DNA from: Trogon surrucura
Lineage: Eukaryota; Chordata; Aves; Trogoniformes; Trogonidae
NCBI GenBank assembly: GCA_020746105.1
Contig: CM036618.1
Location: 95,350,122-95,414,121 of the forward strand
Direction: 5' to 3'
Length of the DNA: 64,000 bases
Under the pieces are notes generated by a model. It searched no databases and was not told the origin of the DNA. It saw nothing but the letters and a program-made list of their open reading frames with translations. Positions within the stretch are counted from its first letter, which is position 1. Every line of letters starts with the position of its first letter. Both the position numbers and the translations under genes were made by a program. Positions 1 to 13,326 of this stretch are shown piece after piece.

Positions 1-839
1 TATTGACCCAGGATGGAAGGTTTCAAATTTTCAAAAATCATGAGCATCATTCCAACCCAATCACAAGATACTATGGTGCTAAAATGATAACTTTGGCATT
101 TGAATTACCTTCTGATTTTCAAATTTAGTCAAGAGGTTTTTTTGCCTCAGTCATGAAGGTTAAAAACTCTTTTTTAATGGAAGCTGACAATCTGTCAGAA
201 TAATATAAGTGTAGGACCTTTATGAAAGACACTAAATACAGCAGTGTCATGATAAAAATCACTGACACTGGATCCATTTTGTGCCCTGTAGCACACGGAG
301 TGACAGCCTTTAGAATTTTTATGCCAGCAGGAGTAGCTGCAGATTCTATCATTATTTACCTAAATGAAACATATAATCCTTTTACTGAAACATTTTCAGC
401 TAGAAATCAGCCCTAATAATTTAGTGGGGCCAGTCCAGGTACTTAGACTGTCCCCATCAATCCAGTATCTGAACAGCTCATAAAATTAAAATATAGTAAG
501 AATTTCAAGGTCACTGCCTCTTGGTAGTAATTAAACTAGTCTCTCTTTTACATGGAAAACTGATGGCACACTTTTTTTTTTTTTTTTTCATATGATGCTA
601 CATTTGATTTTGCATGTGGTCTATCAGCGCTAGAAGAGTATGGGATGATTGTGTTCAAAGAGATCAGATTTGAGCCTGAAGTCAGGCTAGTTTATGATTT
701 TGGTCATTAATAGTTCAGAGTAAAGTCAACTATTCCACAAAATTTAAGTGTGTTTATGGTCTCCATCTTGAACGGAAAAAAAATAAAATAAGATCCCTTG
801 TTCCCACAGAAACAACAGCCAAGGACTAAAAAAAAATGC
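1..839. other. Intergenic DNA, nothing recognised
   Basis: AT-rich sequence with a 17-base T run at 572-588 and only short chance reading frames. Confidence 0.7.
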
Positions 840-1910
840 AATGTGGGTAGGTGCCCCTTGGCTGCATAGTAAGACAGCTATTAGGGCACAGTTGTCCTAA
901 AAGGCACCCCTGTCAAAGTTTAAGGCTAGGCCAGACACTAAAGTTTGACACTCTCAGGGGAACCAGGGAGAGAGACTTTGAGGTTGAGAAAAAAAAAAAA
1001 CTTGAACCAGATACTGAAAAAGAAAATAACACTTAGAATAACAGTGAAGCTGTTAAACTAGATACAGATATTATACAAAGATGCAAATACATTTAAAGAT
1101 ACAAGAGAATATGCTAATACAGAACCCACACCTTCTAGATGACAACTAGGTCCCAACTGTGATAAAAAAAGTTCCACGCTGGACTCAGCAGCAGAAAGGA
1201 GCACCTGAACTCCGAGTTCCAAGGACAGTCCAAAAAAATCCAACAGAAAAGGAGCTGTGCTGTTCCCACACAAAGAATCAGTGGAAGGTGACCTGTCCTA
1301 TGGAACGGTGCTTCTCCGCAGCATGAAAACAGAAGGCAAGAACAGCAACAGCATAGGGAGGGCTGACAAACACCCAAAATCAACCCTTCTAACACAACAG
1401 CACTAAAGGCCCCAGGGCTCTTCTTAGGGACCCTTATATACTGAGCACCATGGGAAGGAACGCTGGGATTGGCCCATTTGGGTTGACTGACCCATCCTCT
1501 CCTCCCCACAGGCACAGCTGCCCCCCTCCTGCACTGTGATTGCCCCCTGTGCCAAGAGCCCCAGAGAACTTTTATCCTGGTGCTCTCAACCCATCATAAT
1601 CCCTGATTCTCAAGTCACTCCATTTAAGTTGAACATAGCAAAATTCCCCATTCTCTCCATTCAGCAGCTTGTATATGCAGTGGAGGGAGCTGCAGTGCGG
1701 AGCCTGCACAAGGCACTGGCAGCTCTGGGCGTGTGATGACATGGTAACAGAGATGAATGAGATGTGGAGGTGAGGACATCTATGCAAAGTGACACTGCTG
1801 CACCCACAAGTCAATAAACTCTCTTCTCCTGCTCCATGTTGCTGTATGCTCATTTTCTGGTTTCTCTCACACTGACCTGACTCATGGTGGTCTTGCAGCA
1901 AAACTAGGGT
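840..1910 (+). other. LTR-like stretch of uncertain origin
   Basis: A TATATA box (1435-1440) is followed about 375 bases later by AATAAA (1813-1818) and a T- and C-rich downstream part, the order expected of an LTR. The segment is somewhat richer in G+C than its surroundings. I could not find terminal repeats or target-site duplications. Ordinary intergenic DNA is the main alternative. No convincing coding sequence lies in it. Confidence 0.2.
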
Positions 1911-3840
1911 CATGATCCCTGAAGATTTTTAGGTACCCAGCCATCACTGAAATGAAGAAGGAAAAGATGCCTAAAGAGCTGTTAGAGGTAGTGTCCGAAG
2001 TTCTTGTCTCTTTTAAAAAGAGGCATGCATCTGGTGGGAATGAAGTATGTGGGTAATAAAGACGCTGTGGTAAATACAGTCCCTGGTATTTGGTAAAGAA
2101 GGAGCTTTGTAGTCAGCACTGGAGAGAGACAAGTGTTAGTGCAGTGTGTCTGCATCTGACCTCTCACTTCTGACTCTGTCCCCTTCTCTGATCTTGGCAA
2201 TTTTACTTTTCTTTGGTGCAGAAAAAAAAAAGAAAATTCCATGAAAATGCTTTAACAGACTGACATTGGAGACTGGCAAAATTATTATATATGTGTATGT
2301 AAATGCATACATATGAATGCATAGTTTTATCGGGATTAGTTTTATTCCAGACATCTCCAAATTGGCTGTATATTTTCATAGGCATAGGGAAAGCAAGCAA
2401 ACAAAAACCTGCACTTATTTATAGGTTTTTGTTTTATATTAAGCCTACATAAAGGATATCCTGAAAGGAAAGGAGTGGTTTGAGATTTCCGCTGGAACTG
2501 TTGCACTGTCACAACGCAGATCCATATAGGCCTGTCTGGTCTCTGAGCTTTCAGTCTCAGCAAGAGAATATATGCGTGTGTAAACATATCTACCAGAGGT
2601 AAGAAGTGTAAAAAACAGAAGATTTGTACGTGTGAAAGAAAAGGGAGTGAAGATATGATGCCATGCTTCATTTCTGTCAGTTTTTACTGTGAGTTTAAGG
2701 AAATGCCCCAGCAAATCAGCTGGAATCTTCTTGTTGCTACCGGTGATCTGACTACGTGTAAATCCAGTCTTCAGACAACATCAGAACTGTGCAACAGTCA
2801 GACAGGAATGGAGGTAGTTCTGGTCTACTTCCATTTTGGTGCCTGAGAGTTATACACTCTGTAGGCCACTGTTTGTCTGATGTGATGAATGAATATCACA
2901 TATGAAGACTATCGAAGAAACATGTTGTCATAGAATTTAAAAATCTTGTGTCATACAGCAGACAGCAAACCAAAACCCCCCTTTTTAACTGCCTCTTATC
3001 CCCCCTGCCTTGAGAAATTTCCACCTGTTTTCCAGGGGTTTCTGACAAGTCCAGCACTGCCAGGCCATTGGCACCCTGCCATCATGGTGACAGGAACCCC
3101 CAAGAATCCAGCAGAACTGTAAAAAATGCAGATTGTCTCCCAGAAGTCTGGATGATGTCCTCCTTCTGGCACCAGGGGAAGGTCCTAACAAAATTTGTGA
3201 GGTTTGAATTCACTCAGAAGGCTCCCATTCAGGTCATATTTTTCTAAGTGTTGTAGACTGTCTGTAATGATTTTCAGACACCGGGATTCTTAACACTCAT
3301 GCATCTTAAGTGAGTTAAAATGTTATTAATAGGAGACCAGGTCAATACATATCTAGTGATTTGGTTTGGTCTGCTCACCGGAGCAAAGGAGCTTTTCTAG
3401 ATCAGCAGTTTATTCATAGGCATCCTAGGCCAGATTCTTCAGTTGGGGTAAACTGGTAGAAGTGTCCTTGTGATTATACCTGTATATACAAACTGAGAAG
3501 CAGCCTTGATGCCTCTAGCATTTCTTCACTATGTTTTGAGAGAACACTGCCTTTAAGGGAGATGACAATACAACCAGAAAAAAAAAAATGAGAGTGAAGT
3601 AAAAGTTGAATGCAGACTAATTTGGATGTTTTTATAAAGTCTTGCAGACTTCTCTCCACAAACCATTAAGTCCTAATTGCCATACTAATGTTATTTTATA
3701 TTGTAAGTGCAGCTCCCAACTCCCAGTATTATGGTACCCAGTGGAATTAAAGCAGGTACTTAGCTTTACCACCTTCTCTGCTGTAACCTTTTCAATCCAT
3801 GATTATTATTCTGTCAACGCATGCTTTTTCATTATTACTT
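1911..3840. other. Intergenic DNA, nothing recognised
   Basis: AT-rich sequence. The overlapping short frames on the minus strand at 1982-2714 have low-complexity, cysteine- and phenylalanine-rich translations and look like chance. Confidence 0.65.
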
Positions 3841-3845
3841 AAAGG

Positions 3846-3870
3846 TGTCGTCCCTTCCAACAGGACGACA
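3846..3870. repeat. Perfect 8-bp hairpin
   Basis: TGTCGTCC and GGACGACA flank a 9-base loop (CTTCCAACA). Each arm contains one CpG, which is unusual in this CpG-poor sequence. Confidence 0.8.
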
Positions 3871-4700
3871 TGTTGCTGTGTAAATTAGGGCCATAACTAA
3901 CCTGGATCGGTGCTGAAGCAAGCACCTTTCTTCTGACAAGCGATGAATTAAGGGCTTCTTTCCTCCCACTGGAAGGAGCCTCTCTCCTTCATTCCTAATA
4001 AGGGCAATGCTGAGGTGGATTTAAAAGGTTCCTTTCTGTTAAAGGGGCTTGAGCTGTGATAATCTCCTGTAATCTGGAGACTAGAAACAAACTGAGCATT
4101 AGGCCTGGTTTGTAAATCCACTCTGAGCCCTATTTATTTATTTATTTATTTACTGAAAACCTCATTTAAATACAGCACCTTCCTTCTCCTTTCCGTAAGG
4201 GACATTAAGGGCATGCTTTTTCAATTAAGATTCAAATTTTATTAATTATTATAAATTAATCCCAATTCTGGTAACTGCATTCCTCCTTCAGGAATTTCAC
4301 AACCCTTTTAGAAATTGTGCAGTGCTGGGTTGTGATCTGCATGCTATAACTCTATGTTGACCTGAGAGCTGATTTTCTTGCTCTAACTGTATATGAAGTA
4401 GATGCTGTGCAGCTCAGGAAACATAATCATTTCTGTTTTAATTCATGATTAAAGGACTTAGAATTACATTTTCCAAATAAATAATCTAATGAATTTGATT
4501 TGTTTAGCTTTTTGTTGTGTTTTCCTTAATAAATTGCTTCTGACCTATCCTAATGTTAGCAAAACTTAGTCTCATTTGCACATAATCTTGGAGAAAGATA
4601 TTTTATTCTAGAATTTGTGATTACATTGCTAATTTCAGCTGTTACATTCCCTTTATAACTATTTGTGGTAGATCAAATCTTATTACTTCTAGTCCCTTGC
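3871..4700. other. AT-rich block, possible conserved non-coding element
   Basis: Contains many homeodomain-like TAATTA and ATTAA cores (for example ATTAATTATTATAAATTAAT near 4240-4260), a (TTTA)n run at 4131-4152 and few repeats. It has the look of a conserved non-coding element, but no alignment could be made here. Confidence 0.25.
4131..4152. repeat. (TTTA)n microsatellite
   Basis: Five to six tandem TATT units without interruption. Confidence 0.95.
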
Positions 4701-6532
4701 TGGATGAGAATAACTTTTCCTATGGCGAAGTAATGAAGACATGATGAACAGCAAATAATGAATAGAGAATACTTGTACTCACACAGGAGTACTGTATTGT
4801 AATACAGGCAGTGGTAGAAGGACCATTCCCCTGCAGTCATATGGAAGAAAAATAACTGACATAAATATTTATGCATTGAAGATAACATGGCATAAGACAA
4901 AACACATTGGTACCAAACACATTTTTAATCTGGCTACGTTTCCACTAACAGAGGTGGTAAAGAGAGCCTCGTTCCCTCATCAGCTTCTTTATACCAGGTG
5001 AAAAAGATACAGAAGATACTTTTACCAGTATAGGAAAAGATTATCCCCCATATGTTTTGAGAAGGGCTGCTGAACAAATCGTGCTGGGTGTGCTGAAGAT
5101 GACAAAAAAAGGAGACAAAAATTTAGACCTGTGGAACTGCTATATCTTGTACAGGTCTCTAGCACTAGCTAAGTTATACTGGAGGGAGGTTAAGATCAGA
5201 ATAATGCAGATCCATCTCTGTTCAGCACATTTGGGGTTGAAGTTTTGTGCAGAAAGAATATGTGAATATTTCTTTCAAGAGTTATTTAATATTTAGCTCT
5301 AATTGTCCTACTCTAGTTTGTTCATGGGGTATAAATTCAAAATGAATCCATTTTTGAAAGACTGGAGATTTACCCTAGTGAATGTTGCAGGTCATTTTGT
5401 CTAAAGTAAAAGATTTCATTCTAAACAGTAGTATGTCTCATCTTTACCCAAAACCAGTAGTACGGATAAGGTGAATATGCTACACAGCACTCTTTATAGG
5501 GAAGAAGTTATATAGATATATAAAATAAATATATACAATAATTAGATCATTAAACAGATTCTCAGAAACATTCAGAAAAGGATGAGACATCTGTAAGGTA
5601 TGAGATCCTCTTCTCACTAAAATGAGATCCAGGTCACTGTCCTAAAGATTAATTCTGAAGCTCTTCAGCAGGTGTCAGCCACATTAATGCCAGAGACCAT
5701 TTAAACATAGTGGCATTAACAGTAAATCTAACATAGCTGACTTAGAAAACTGGGTCACTGGTTTGATATTTCTAAAGGCTATATATTGTGTCCTGTTGAA
5801 ACAATGACAAACCAATGAGTCTGTTTAGTCAGTGTATTTATGGTCAATTTATATGTTTGTTTTGTGGTGGTTCTGAAGAAATCATCCTCAAAAGCTATCC
5901 CCAATCTACCAATCCAGGACTGAGAAGGTATCAAGGTCACCAATTCTGACCTGTGTTCATGCCACCTATTGGGAGATCACTGAAAGATGACAGATACCTC
6001 TCAGAAAATTCAGGTCCTCAGTTTGTGAACGATGAAAGAGCTCAGCTCATCTGATTGTCTTGTTACACTGAATAATTCAAACAACTGTAATTGTAATCAT
6101 CAGTCACTGTAGTCAACAGCAAAATTGCAGCAGGGTAACTGAGAAAGGAGTATGGCCAGAAAACGCACCAGCTATGTTCAGCCTGCCCATTCTTCTCTGC
6201 TGTGCAGATACTTCACAGCACCAGCTGAACTGAGATGTATGGTAGATAAAAAATAGCCCCTTGCCTGAAAGCAAATGATAAATTGGTGAAGAAAGGGAAC
6301 AGAGGAGGAATGAAATTTGTGAGGGGGGAGTGGGGAGGAGAGAGGTGGAGAGGTGCATGTGATGGGTCCCGGAAGGCCAGGCTAGAGGTGTTCAGTCCTT
6401 TCCTCTCAAACAAACTCAAGCTGTCACAGACTTATCTAGATGTCAGAAGCTGGGGTGGCTTCCTTCTGAACTGAGGTTCTAGAGTAATCTGTAAACTACA
6501 TTTCCCCAAGGACAGAGATATAGATGTTGGCC
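4701..6532. other. Intergenic DNA, nothing recognised
   Basis: AT-rich sequence with a TA-rich stretch near 5508-5535. No coding or repeat family recognised. Confidence 0.65.
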
Positions 6533-6638
6533 TGAGGGACATGTTTTAGTGGTGTTGATAGGGCTAGAACAAAGGTTGGACTCAATGATCTTGAAGGTCT
6601 CTCTCAACTGAAACTGTTCTATGATTCTATGATTCTAA
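6533..6638 (+). mobile_element. CR1 LINE, 3' fragment
   Basis: About 105 bases that match the recalled avian CR1 3' end: a GGGACATGTTTTAGTGGTG block, then GGTTGGACTCAATGATCTTG, then the tail TTCTATGATTCTATGATTCT. CR1 copies are usually truncated at the 5' end by incomplete reverse transcription. No coding part remains. Confidence 0.9.
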
Positions 6639-8959
6639 GTTCCTCAACTTCATTCAAGATTATGCCTGGTGGTCTTTGTGGAGGATGTCCAACCCAAGTG
6701 GCTCTGACTCTCAAACTCTGGGTAGCCAAGCCCAGCAATAGGACAGTGATTTGGCCACTCAGAAACATACAGATAACTGCAGCCCAGAAGTTGCAGCCAA
6801 AACTGTATTGCTCTCATCTGTGTTCATGACTTCTAAACAGTGCTAACCATTAGCCAACACTCAGTGTATTATGGACAGTTACATTTCATTCATTTGAGTC
6901 TGTCTAGTTGTTTTGGATGTATTTGTGTAGCAGACCAACTGTATAGCAATCTGAGTCTCTCTGGCAACTGTTAAAATACTCTAATGTACTAAATGGTCCC
7001 AGGACTGTTTGCATTTTCATTTTCATTTTCATGCAACTACTGAGCTTTGTACTGGCCCCGCAATTCGAGTTTAAAGACAATCCCACTAGGCTTTCTTCAA
7101 CAGAAAGCCATCATCTTATGGCTTGTATTAAACAGGATGAGAGTTAACATCTTCTACAGACTTAGGGACATCAGCTTCTTAGAATCAAACTGGTGCTATA
7201 CCAACATTTCTTGTCTCATCTTCAAATATTACTACAGAACCTCTTACTGTGCAACAATCTCCTGGAAGATGGGATTTTTTTTTTTCTATTCAAATTTTGT
7301 ATTATATGCATATTCTGAGGGGTATTTGAAAGAAAGAGAGACTACTCAGTCTTTTGTTTCTAAAAACTGTGTGAGAAAGGCACTTTCCAACGTGATGGTG
7401 GGTTTCACACTCTGCTGCAACAACGCTTGGATCACATCAGTTCAATAAGTGCCATTTTTCTGTCTATGGTACATCAGATTTATGAGCCTAATTATTTTAA
7501 GATTCACATCTCTGAGTCACGCTCAGAGGAAGGAAGATTAACACATCCACTCTCTGTCTGGACTTCTGTTTAAGCCTCATTATTACAGGGTAAAAAAAGA
7601 GACATTTTGCCACATGCAACCCTGCCTAGTCCTTCTCAGTTCCTACACTTCATACCAGTCTATCAATAACATTGGCAAAGACCACCAACTCGCTTGACAC
7701 AGGAGAGGTTCTTATTTTCTATGCAGACACCCATTTTGTGATTTGACTCATAAACAGTATAGGTGGTAACTAACTGCTCAGTATTAAAATATTCCTGTAC
7801 TGTTCATTGCAAGGATGAGGATAGGAGTATTAACAGTTTTAAAACAAACTAGTCTCACAGAAAGAACTTGAAGAGTGTCATGAAAGACATCTATTCAAGT
7901 TCTCATTACCTGAAAAATATTATGGGCAAACATGGTTGAGCAACTGTAACCCTAAGTTGATACCCACCTCTACAATTGTACAGGTAACTAATGCAGCATT
8001 CTCCTCTCCTACTCCCAAGTTAAGATTTGTGGATTTTAAAGTCAGTTTTTACTTTGTTCTAGTACAGGTCATTGATTTGCAATGTTTTTGTTTCCCACCA
8101 GTTTCTCTAGTGTTGTGTCCAGGCTTCTCATAGGACTGAACATAAGCTGATACTGCCCTCTCCCAAAAAAACAACTAACGAACTAAACCACAACACTGTC
8201 AGAACACTTAAGAGCACAAACAGGGGCAGTGAATGCAGAACAGTAGCTCCCCAAGGCTGCTTGTCTCCCTGCAAAACATGAGTTCTCAGTGACAGTAGGT
8301 TTATCCACAGCATGTGATGGGAGAATCAGGTGAACAAATGTCCTAGTGCAGGAGTCCAGCCTTTGCTACGGTCATAGGAAAATAATGAATCCTATTGCCT
8401 CCAGTTTCCATTTGAAGCACAGAACTGTCCCAGCTGGGATGAGATGCAGATCATCAACTAACGTGCTTCCTAGAAAGAAGAGGCTTCTGTTCTCTCTCCC
8501 TCCCATTAGTATTTCCTCAAAAATATAAATGTTCCTTTATTGCCAAACTAGGAAATCTCTAGAGCACAAACTATACAATTAGAGAGCACAACATATGCAT
8601 GCATATATGTGTTCACATAAACATGTATGCATGAATACAAATACACTCACTTGCTGATATATCTGTAACTAGATATATATTTATATCTCTGGCATTTGCC
8701 ATCTGTTGGGAGTGTAATACCGGGAATAAGCATCTGGCACTGTTTCGTATAGTAGAGCCTTTTGACAGCTGATGCCAAGGAATGCTGTACCTTTGGGGAT
8801 TAAGGAGTAATTAATTAGGACAAGGAAAACATACTGCAGAGCATGAAATTCCTATATCGAAAGCAAGCATTTCAAGGTACTCTTTGAGTTTTCATCTGGT
8901 CTGTAGCCTAAAAAAGAAATCTGATTTAACGTTTTGTAAGGGATCCCCTCATCATGTTT
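6639..8959. other. Intergenic DNA, mostly nothing recognised
   Basis: Holds a short (TTTTCA)n run at about 7012-7032 and a TA/CATA-rich low-complexity stretch at about 8590-8690. The 133-residue plus-strand frame at 7047-7448 has no recognisable domain and is probably chance. Confidence 0.6.
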
Positions 8960-9130
8960 TAGGGGAATTTAAAGGTGAGATGTGTAAAATGTTAATAATG
9001 TCACTGTTAGTTCCACATCCAGAATATTGTTACACATCCAGAATTGCCCAAGTATTGAATTACAAACATTGAACACAGAGGGGAGAGAACCACTGAGAGA
9101 GGGTTCCAGAGAAATAAGCCACAAGGGGTA
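8960..9130 (+). mobile_element. Very diverged CR1-like stretch (uncertain)
   Basis: The words CCACATCCAGAATATTGT and ATCCAGAATTGCCC resemble the CR1 ORF2 region that usually reads as 'precedent of a first case' wording near the C-terminal third (recalled CATCCAGAGTATTGTGTCCAG). A 12-base word CACATCCAGAAT occurs twice. Similarity is weak and from memory. Confidence 0.25.
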
Positions 9131-9748
9131 GAAGGGAGTGCCTGCATGCACCATATGGTGTGCTGGGGGTTACCCACAGGTTAATGGGTACAAAGTGTTG
9201 CAAACAGATGTGGCATCTGAGCTATTCAAAGACTAAGATGTTTTCTTGGTTATCAGTTAGAATTATTCATTGGCCTCCAGGTTACACAATGCTTAAATCA
9301 TTGCTGCATTTATTGCACTCGCTCAGAGACCTCCAAGAAGTCTTTCTGGTCATCTGTCTTTGCAACACTTGCTGGGTGAAGAGTGAAAGCAAAACAAGCA
9401 GAGTCTATTGGAATATTATTTTCTTCTCTTTCCAGAGCTGATCAGTCCCATGGTGCGGGATATAAACAGGTTTAGCAAAGGGAAAGCTACCATCTTACAT
9501 CATGCAGGGCAGAGGTACCTTTAATTGCTTCTTCTTTATGTATTGCTTTACGAGTGAATTAATCCAAATTGCAACCAAGTACTGAGTGTAGTTTAGAGAC
9601 ATATAAAAAGTCATCTTGCTCTAAGGATAAGGGGAAAGCAAATCAGTTGCCAGAAATATACTCCAACTCATGAAATCTGTGAGAAGGTTATAAAATGTAA
9701 GGAAATAGTATTGTCTGCTTTGCTACACATGGGCACATATGCAGACAT

Positions 9749-9764
9749 ACACACACACACACAC
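9749..9764. repeat. (AC)n microsatellite
   Basis: Eight AC units, followed by TTTTATTTTC. Confidence 0.95.
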
Positions 9765-11897
9765 TTTTATTTTCATTTCATACAACAATTTGGTTCCTAG
9801 CAGACATCAAATGAAATCCATATCATCACTAATTTCAGAACTTTCCATTTTGTCATCTTGTTTAATAGTCTCCAAGATGATATTTTGGGGATTTGGGTTT
9901 GTTTTTTTTTAGCAGGAGTGTGTGCGGAATTTCACAGTGGAATCATATCCTGTTCTGTCAAGTAAATGGCATATATTTTTAGAAAAAAATGCTTATTCCA
10001 CTATTATAAAGCATATAAAAAAATATTAACTTACAGGTGTTAACATTTGCATATGCAGTTGTCTGTAGTTATTACCACAGGCTTTACTCTAAATCCTGTA
10101 GCACCTTTAATTTCTCACGCTTCTCTTTCAGAAGGCTCTTGTTGTTCTCTGTTGTCCTCGCTATTTGCTCTACCTAACACTTGCATCTGAAGCACAGTTG
10201 GTGCAACTGCACGTCACGTTACTACACATTAATCTGTGAGACAGCACTGTTACTTGAGGCCTATATAAATTTCTTAGTGTAGGGTTGTAAGATCAGGGGA
10301 CTAGGCCATTGGAGGTAGCTCAGCTCCTCAGGAATGTGTGAAAATATTTATTACACGAAAGTAAGTGGATATATATATCTCATTTCACCAACTACTGATG
10401 TGCAGTTGCACTGAGAAGTAAAGCAAGGAAGAATGCCTACCATGCAGCAGCACGATAAAAAAATAATCAAATCCAGAGATGCTGAGTGATGTGCGCAAGT
10501 GAAACGGGGGCAAACAAAGGCAAAGCAGAGAGATAGGTGAGACTGTGTGTGGAGGAACCTGGGGTCACACTTGTGCGTTAGCAATTGCGGCTTGTATTCA
10601 GGACACGTAACTCAAAACCCAGCAGTGTCTTCAGCAGCTCTCAAAGTGGTAAAGGGGAAGCCACAAGATAATTTCAGAGGTTTCCTTGGTCAGCTATGTA
10701 AGCAGGGCAGTGGCTGTTGGCACCTGAAGGATGATGACAACTTAGTAGGTTCCCAGGCACTGGTACTACCATTTCAGGCTGGCTCCAGCCCTCTCTCAGT
10801 GATGACCACTTGCTGACTTGCCATGGGGCTCTGCACCTCACCTATGAGAGTCCCTGTGTCCTCTTCCTACCAAATGCTTTGAGCACTGAAGGTAATTACT
10901 GGGCACTGGGGTATTTGCTCAGTATTTACAAAGTTGCTGATGTGCATTAAGCCTCATTCACTAAAGCTAAATGAATTAAAATCATGATTGACAGTAATAA
11001 ATGCAGCTGTTAGGTTGTGAACTTTATTACCTGGGTTCTTTGGCAACTATCCATCATTTTAAAACAGCGTCTGTTAGCTTACTTCTTCTAATCCTGTATG
11101 AGGAAGTGAAAGAGGTGTTTTCCATTTTAATAAAGAAAATAGTATAGGATATTCCTTTTGAAAATTCATGGCTGCATATGCTACTAATATTGATAATGAA
11201 CTCAACGGCTAAATTAAAAAAAACCCCAGATGTCATGTTCAAAACAAAGCAGCAACATAATAAAAAAGTCCAACTGCACCATGGTATAACAACAAAAATA
11301 ATTACATGAACATTTTTAAGAGTCAACATAAACGTAAATGCCATTAATTGTTAATATGATGATGCCATCTGGACAGCTGGATGATGTAGATTCTGGCGCT
11401 GGAGCTGTCATTCCTCTTGGAAGGCATGAGAAAAACAGAGACTTTGGAAGATATTGCAAATAAAGTGTGATTGGATCTCTTTTGAATAATTTAATGTTGG
11501 CAGTGAACAATAATCTGAGCAATAAATCTACAAAGTCAGGTTCTGAGCTTAAAAAATTTTCCTCTTATTTCTACAGATTTTGGATCAGGGTTTAAAATAT
11601 ATTAGTGATATAGATCTGTATAAACGTAACCACTCAAAAGAGGTGAAATTCCTTATTACATGATCTTGGCTTGTGCATTCCAAAAAGGGTATGTATTTCT
11701 TGATTCCTACTGTACACCTAAAACCCTGAAGTCAAAGATAGTTTGAGCGAAAGAGAAAGGAAATATCTAAATTTTCAAGATAATTTAAAAAATAACTGCT
11801 GCCCCTCACTTAGGTTTCAAAGCAGACCACAAACCAAGAAATAAATGAAATGCAGGTTCTTTTCCCCAAGAATGTTTTTTACTGTACATTTTGTAGC

Positions 11898-11929
11898 AAA
11901 AAAAAAAAAAAAGAAAAGAAAGGAAAAAA
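11898..11929. repeat. A-rich simple repeat
   Basis: A run of 15 A, then GAAAAGAAAGGAAAAAA. Confidence 0.9.
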
Positions 11930-12424
11930 TATTCTCAGTACAGGGATGTCATTTTCTAAAACTCCGAGTAGGAAACATGACAAATACAAGATCAAGTACA
12001 CAGCCATGTCACAATATATCTCTGCACCTTTAAAAAAAATATACATAGAGTTTTTTTCATGTGTTATTTTCTCTGTGCTTTGCACCTTTTTTCCATGTCT
12101 TTTACAAAATCATAATAACAATGTGCAATTTCAGAATGTTTCCCAGCAGCTCATCATTGGGAGACAACAAATAAACAAACAAATGAAAGAACAGTTGCAG
12201 TAACCACCAGAATGTTGGAAAACACAGTAAAGTCATTAAGGACGATGAAGGCAGCTGGGTGGGCCATGTGCATTTCCACAACTGCAGCAACACTCCCTAG
12301 AAATGAATTCGAGAATCAGTTTACAAGTTCTAAAGAGCGCCTTTTCTTATTTAACAAGTACTTTAGTGGAAGTGAGAGACAGTGGGGCAGGAGTACACTG
12401 GGGACTCGGGAAGGGCTGTCTGTA

Positions 12425-12882
12425 ATCACAGAATTATAGAATTGTTTAAGTTGGAAAAGACCTTTAAGATCATTGAGTCCAACTGTTAACCTAGTGATGC
12501 CAAGTCCACCACTAAACCATGTCCCTGAGCACCCCATCTATCTGTTTTCTAAGTAACTCCAGTAATGGTGACTCCATCACTTCCCGGGGCAGCCCGTTGC
12601 AGTGCTTAACAACCCTTTGGTGAAGAAATTTTTCCAAAGATCAAATCTAACCCTCCCCTGGTGCAGCTTGAGGCCATTTGCTCTCATTCTCTTACTTGTT
12701 ATTTGAGAGAAGAGACAGACCCCCATCTTTCTAAAGCCTCCTTTCAGGTAGTTGTAGAGAATGATAAGGTCTCCCCTCAGTCTTCTCTTCTCCAGGCTAA
12801 ACAATCCCAGGTCCCTCACCTGCACCTCATAAGACTTGTTCTCTCCAGTCTTCACCAGTTTCATTGCCTTCTTTGGACACAC
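12425..12882 (-). mobile_element. CR1 LINE, 3' fragment
   Basis: Inverted copy of about 460 bases. It opens with the reversed tail (ATCACAGAATTATAGAATTG), then TTGGAAAAGACCTTTAAGATC, and runs through the CR1 3' UTR and the end of ORF2 (the reversed CAGGCTGCCC and CTCTTCTCC blocks are visible). Frameshifts and stops break all frames. It lies just beyond the probable 3' end of LRFN2 and has the same orientation as the gene. Confidence 0.93.
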
Positions 12883-13299
12883 AAGAAGGGACATGTGTGA
12901 GACATAATGCAGGGGACATACAGGAAACTCCCTGCTCTGAGACACCCAAGTTTAACTTGGTTTCCGTGGCTAACTGAGAACATACCCAACCCTCTAAAAC
13001 TTACATTTCCTGTGATGCCACCCATATGGTCAATCCCTGTGATGGTGACTACAGACAAAGAGCTTTTGTCCCAGTACGGTGAAAGTCTATGTTTTCTTTG
13101 TCAGCTGAATGGAGTGACAGTGTGACCTTTGCCAGAAAGTTTCATAATGTGGGGAGCTTACAGGAACTAGCTGTGTTTTCCTTTTGTTTATCTTAATTAC
13201 TATTTTTCCCATCTTTGTCTGCAATGCACCTACAGATATCAATAGCTGCTGTGATCTGCTTTGAGAATTGACAAGCAGAGATTGTGAGAAAGATGGAAG
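12883..13299. other. Spacer between a CR1 fragment and the probable 3' end of LRFN2
   Basis: No coding sequence, repeat family or regulatory motif recognised. Confidence 0.6.
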
Positions 13300-13320
13300 A
13301 AAGAGGACGACTTTTTAAAA

Positions 13321-13326
13321 TTTATT
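13321..13326 (-). terminator. Candidate distal poly(A) signal AATAAA of LRFN2
   Basis: The minus strand reads CTAATAAATTTT about 825 bases after the stop codon. It is the first AATAAA after the long U-rich run and lies before the CR1 fragment at 12.4-12.9 kb. Its use is inferred. Confidence 0.4.

Larger units (their letters stand above)
9131..12424. other. Intergenic DNA, nothing recognised
   Basis: AT-rich sequence with an (AC)n microsatellite at 9749-9764 and an A-rich run at 11898-11929. No coding sequence recognised. Confidence 0.65.

Noticed and set aside
1135-1515. 126-residue minus-strand frame, cysteine-rich
   Set aside because: Composition comes from translated low-complexity sequence; no domain pattern and no partner exons.
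7047-7448. 133-residue plus-strand frame
   Set aside because: No recognisable domain; a run of phenylalanine from a T-rich tract; judged a chance frame.
12577-12945. 122-residue minus-strand frame
   Set aside because: It reads through the CR1 fragment: the repeat's degraded end of ORF2 plus flank, not a separate gene.
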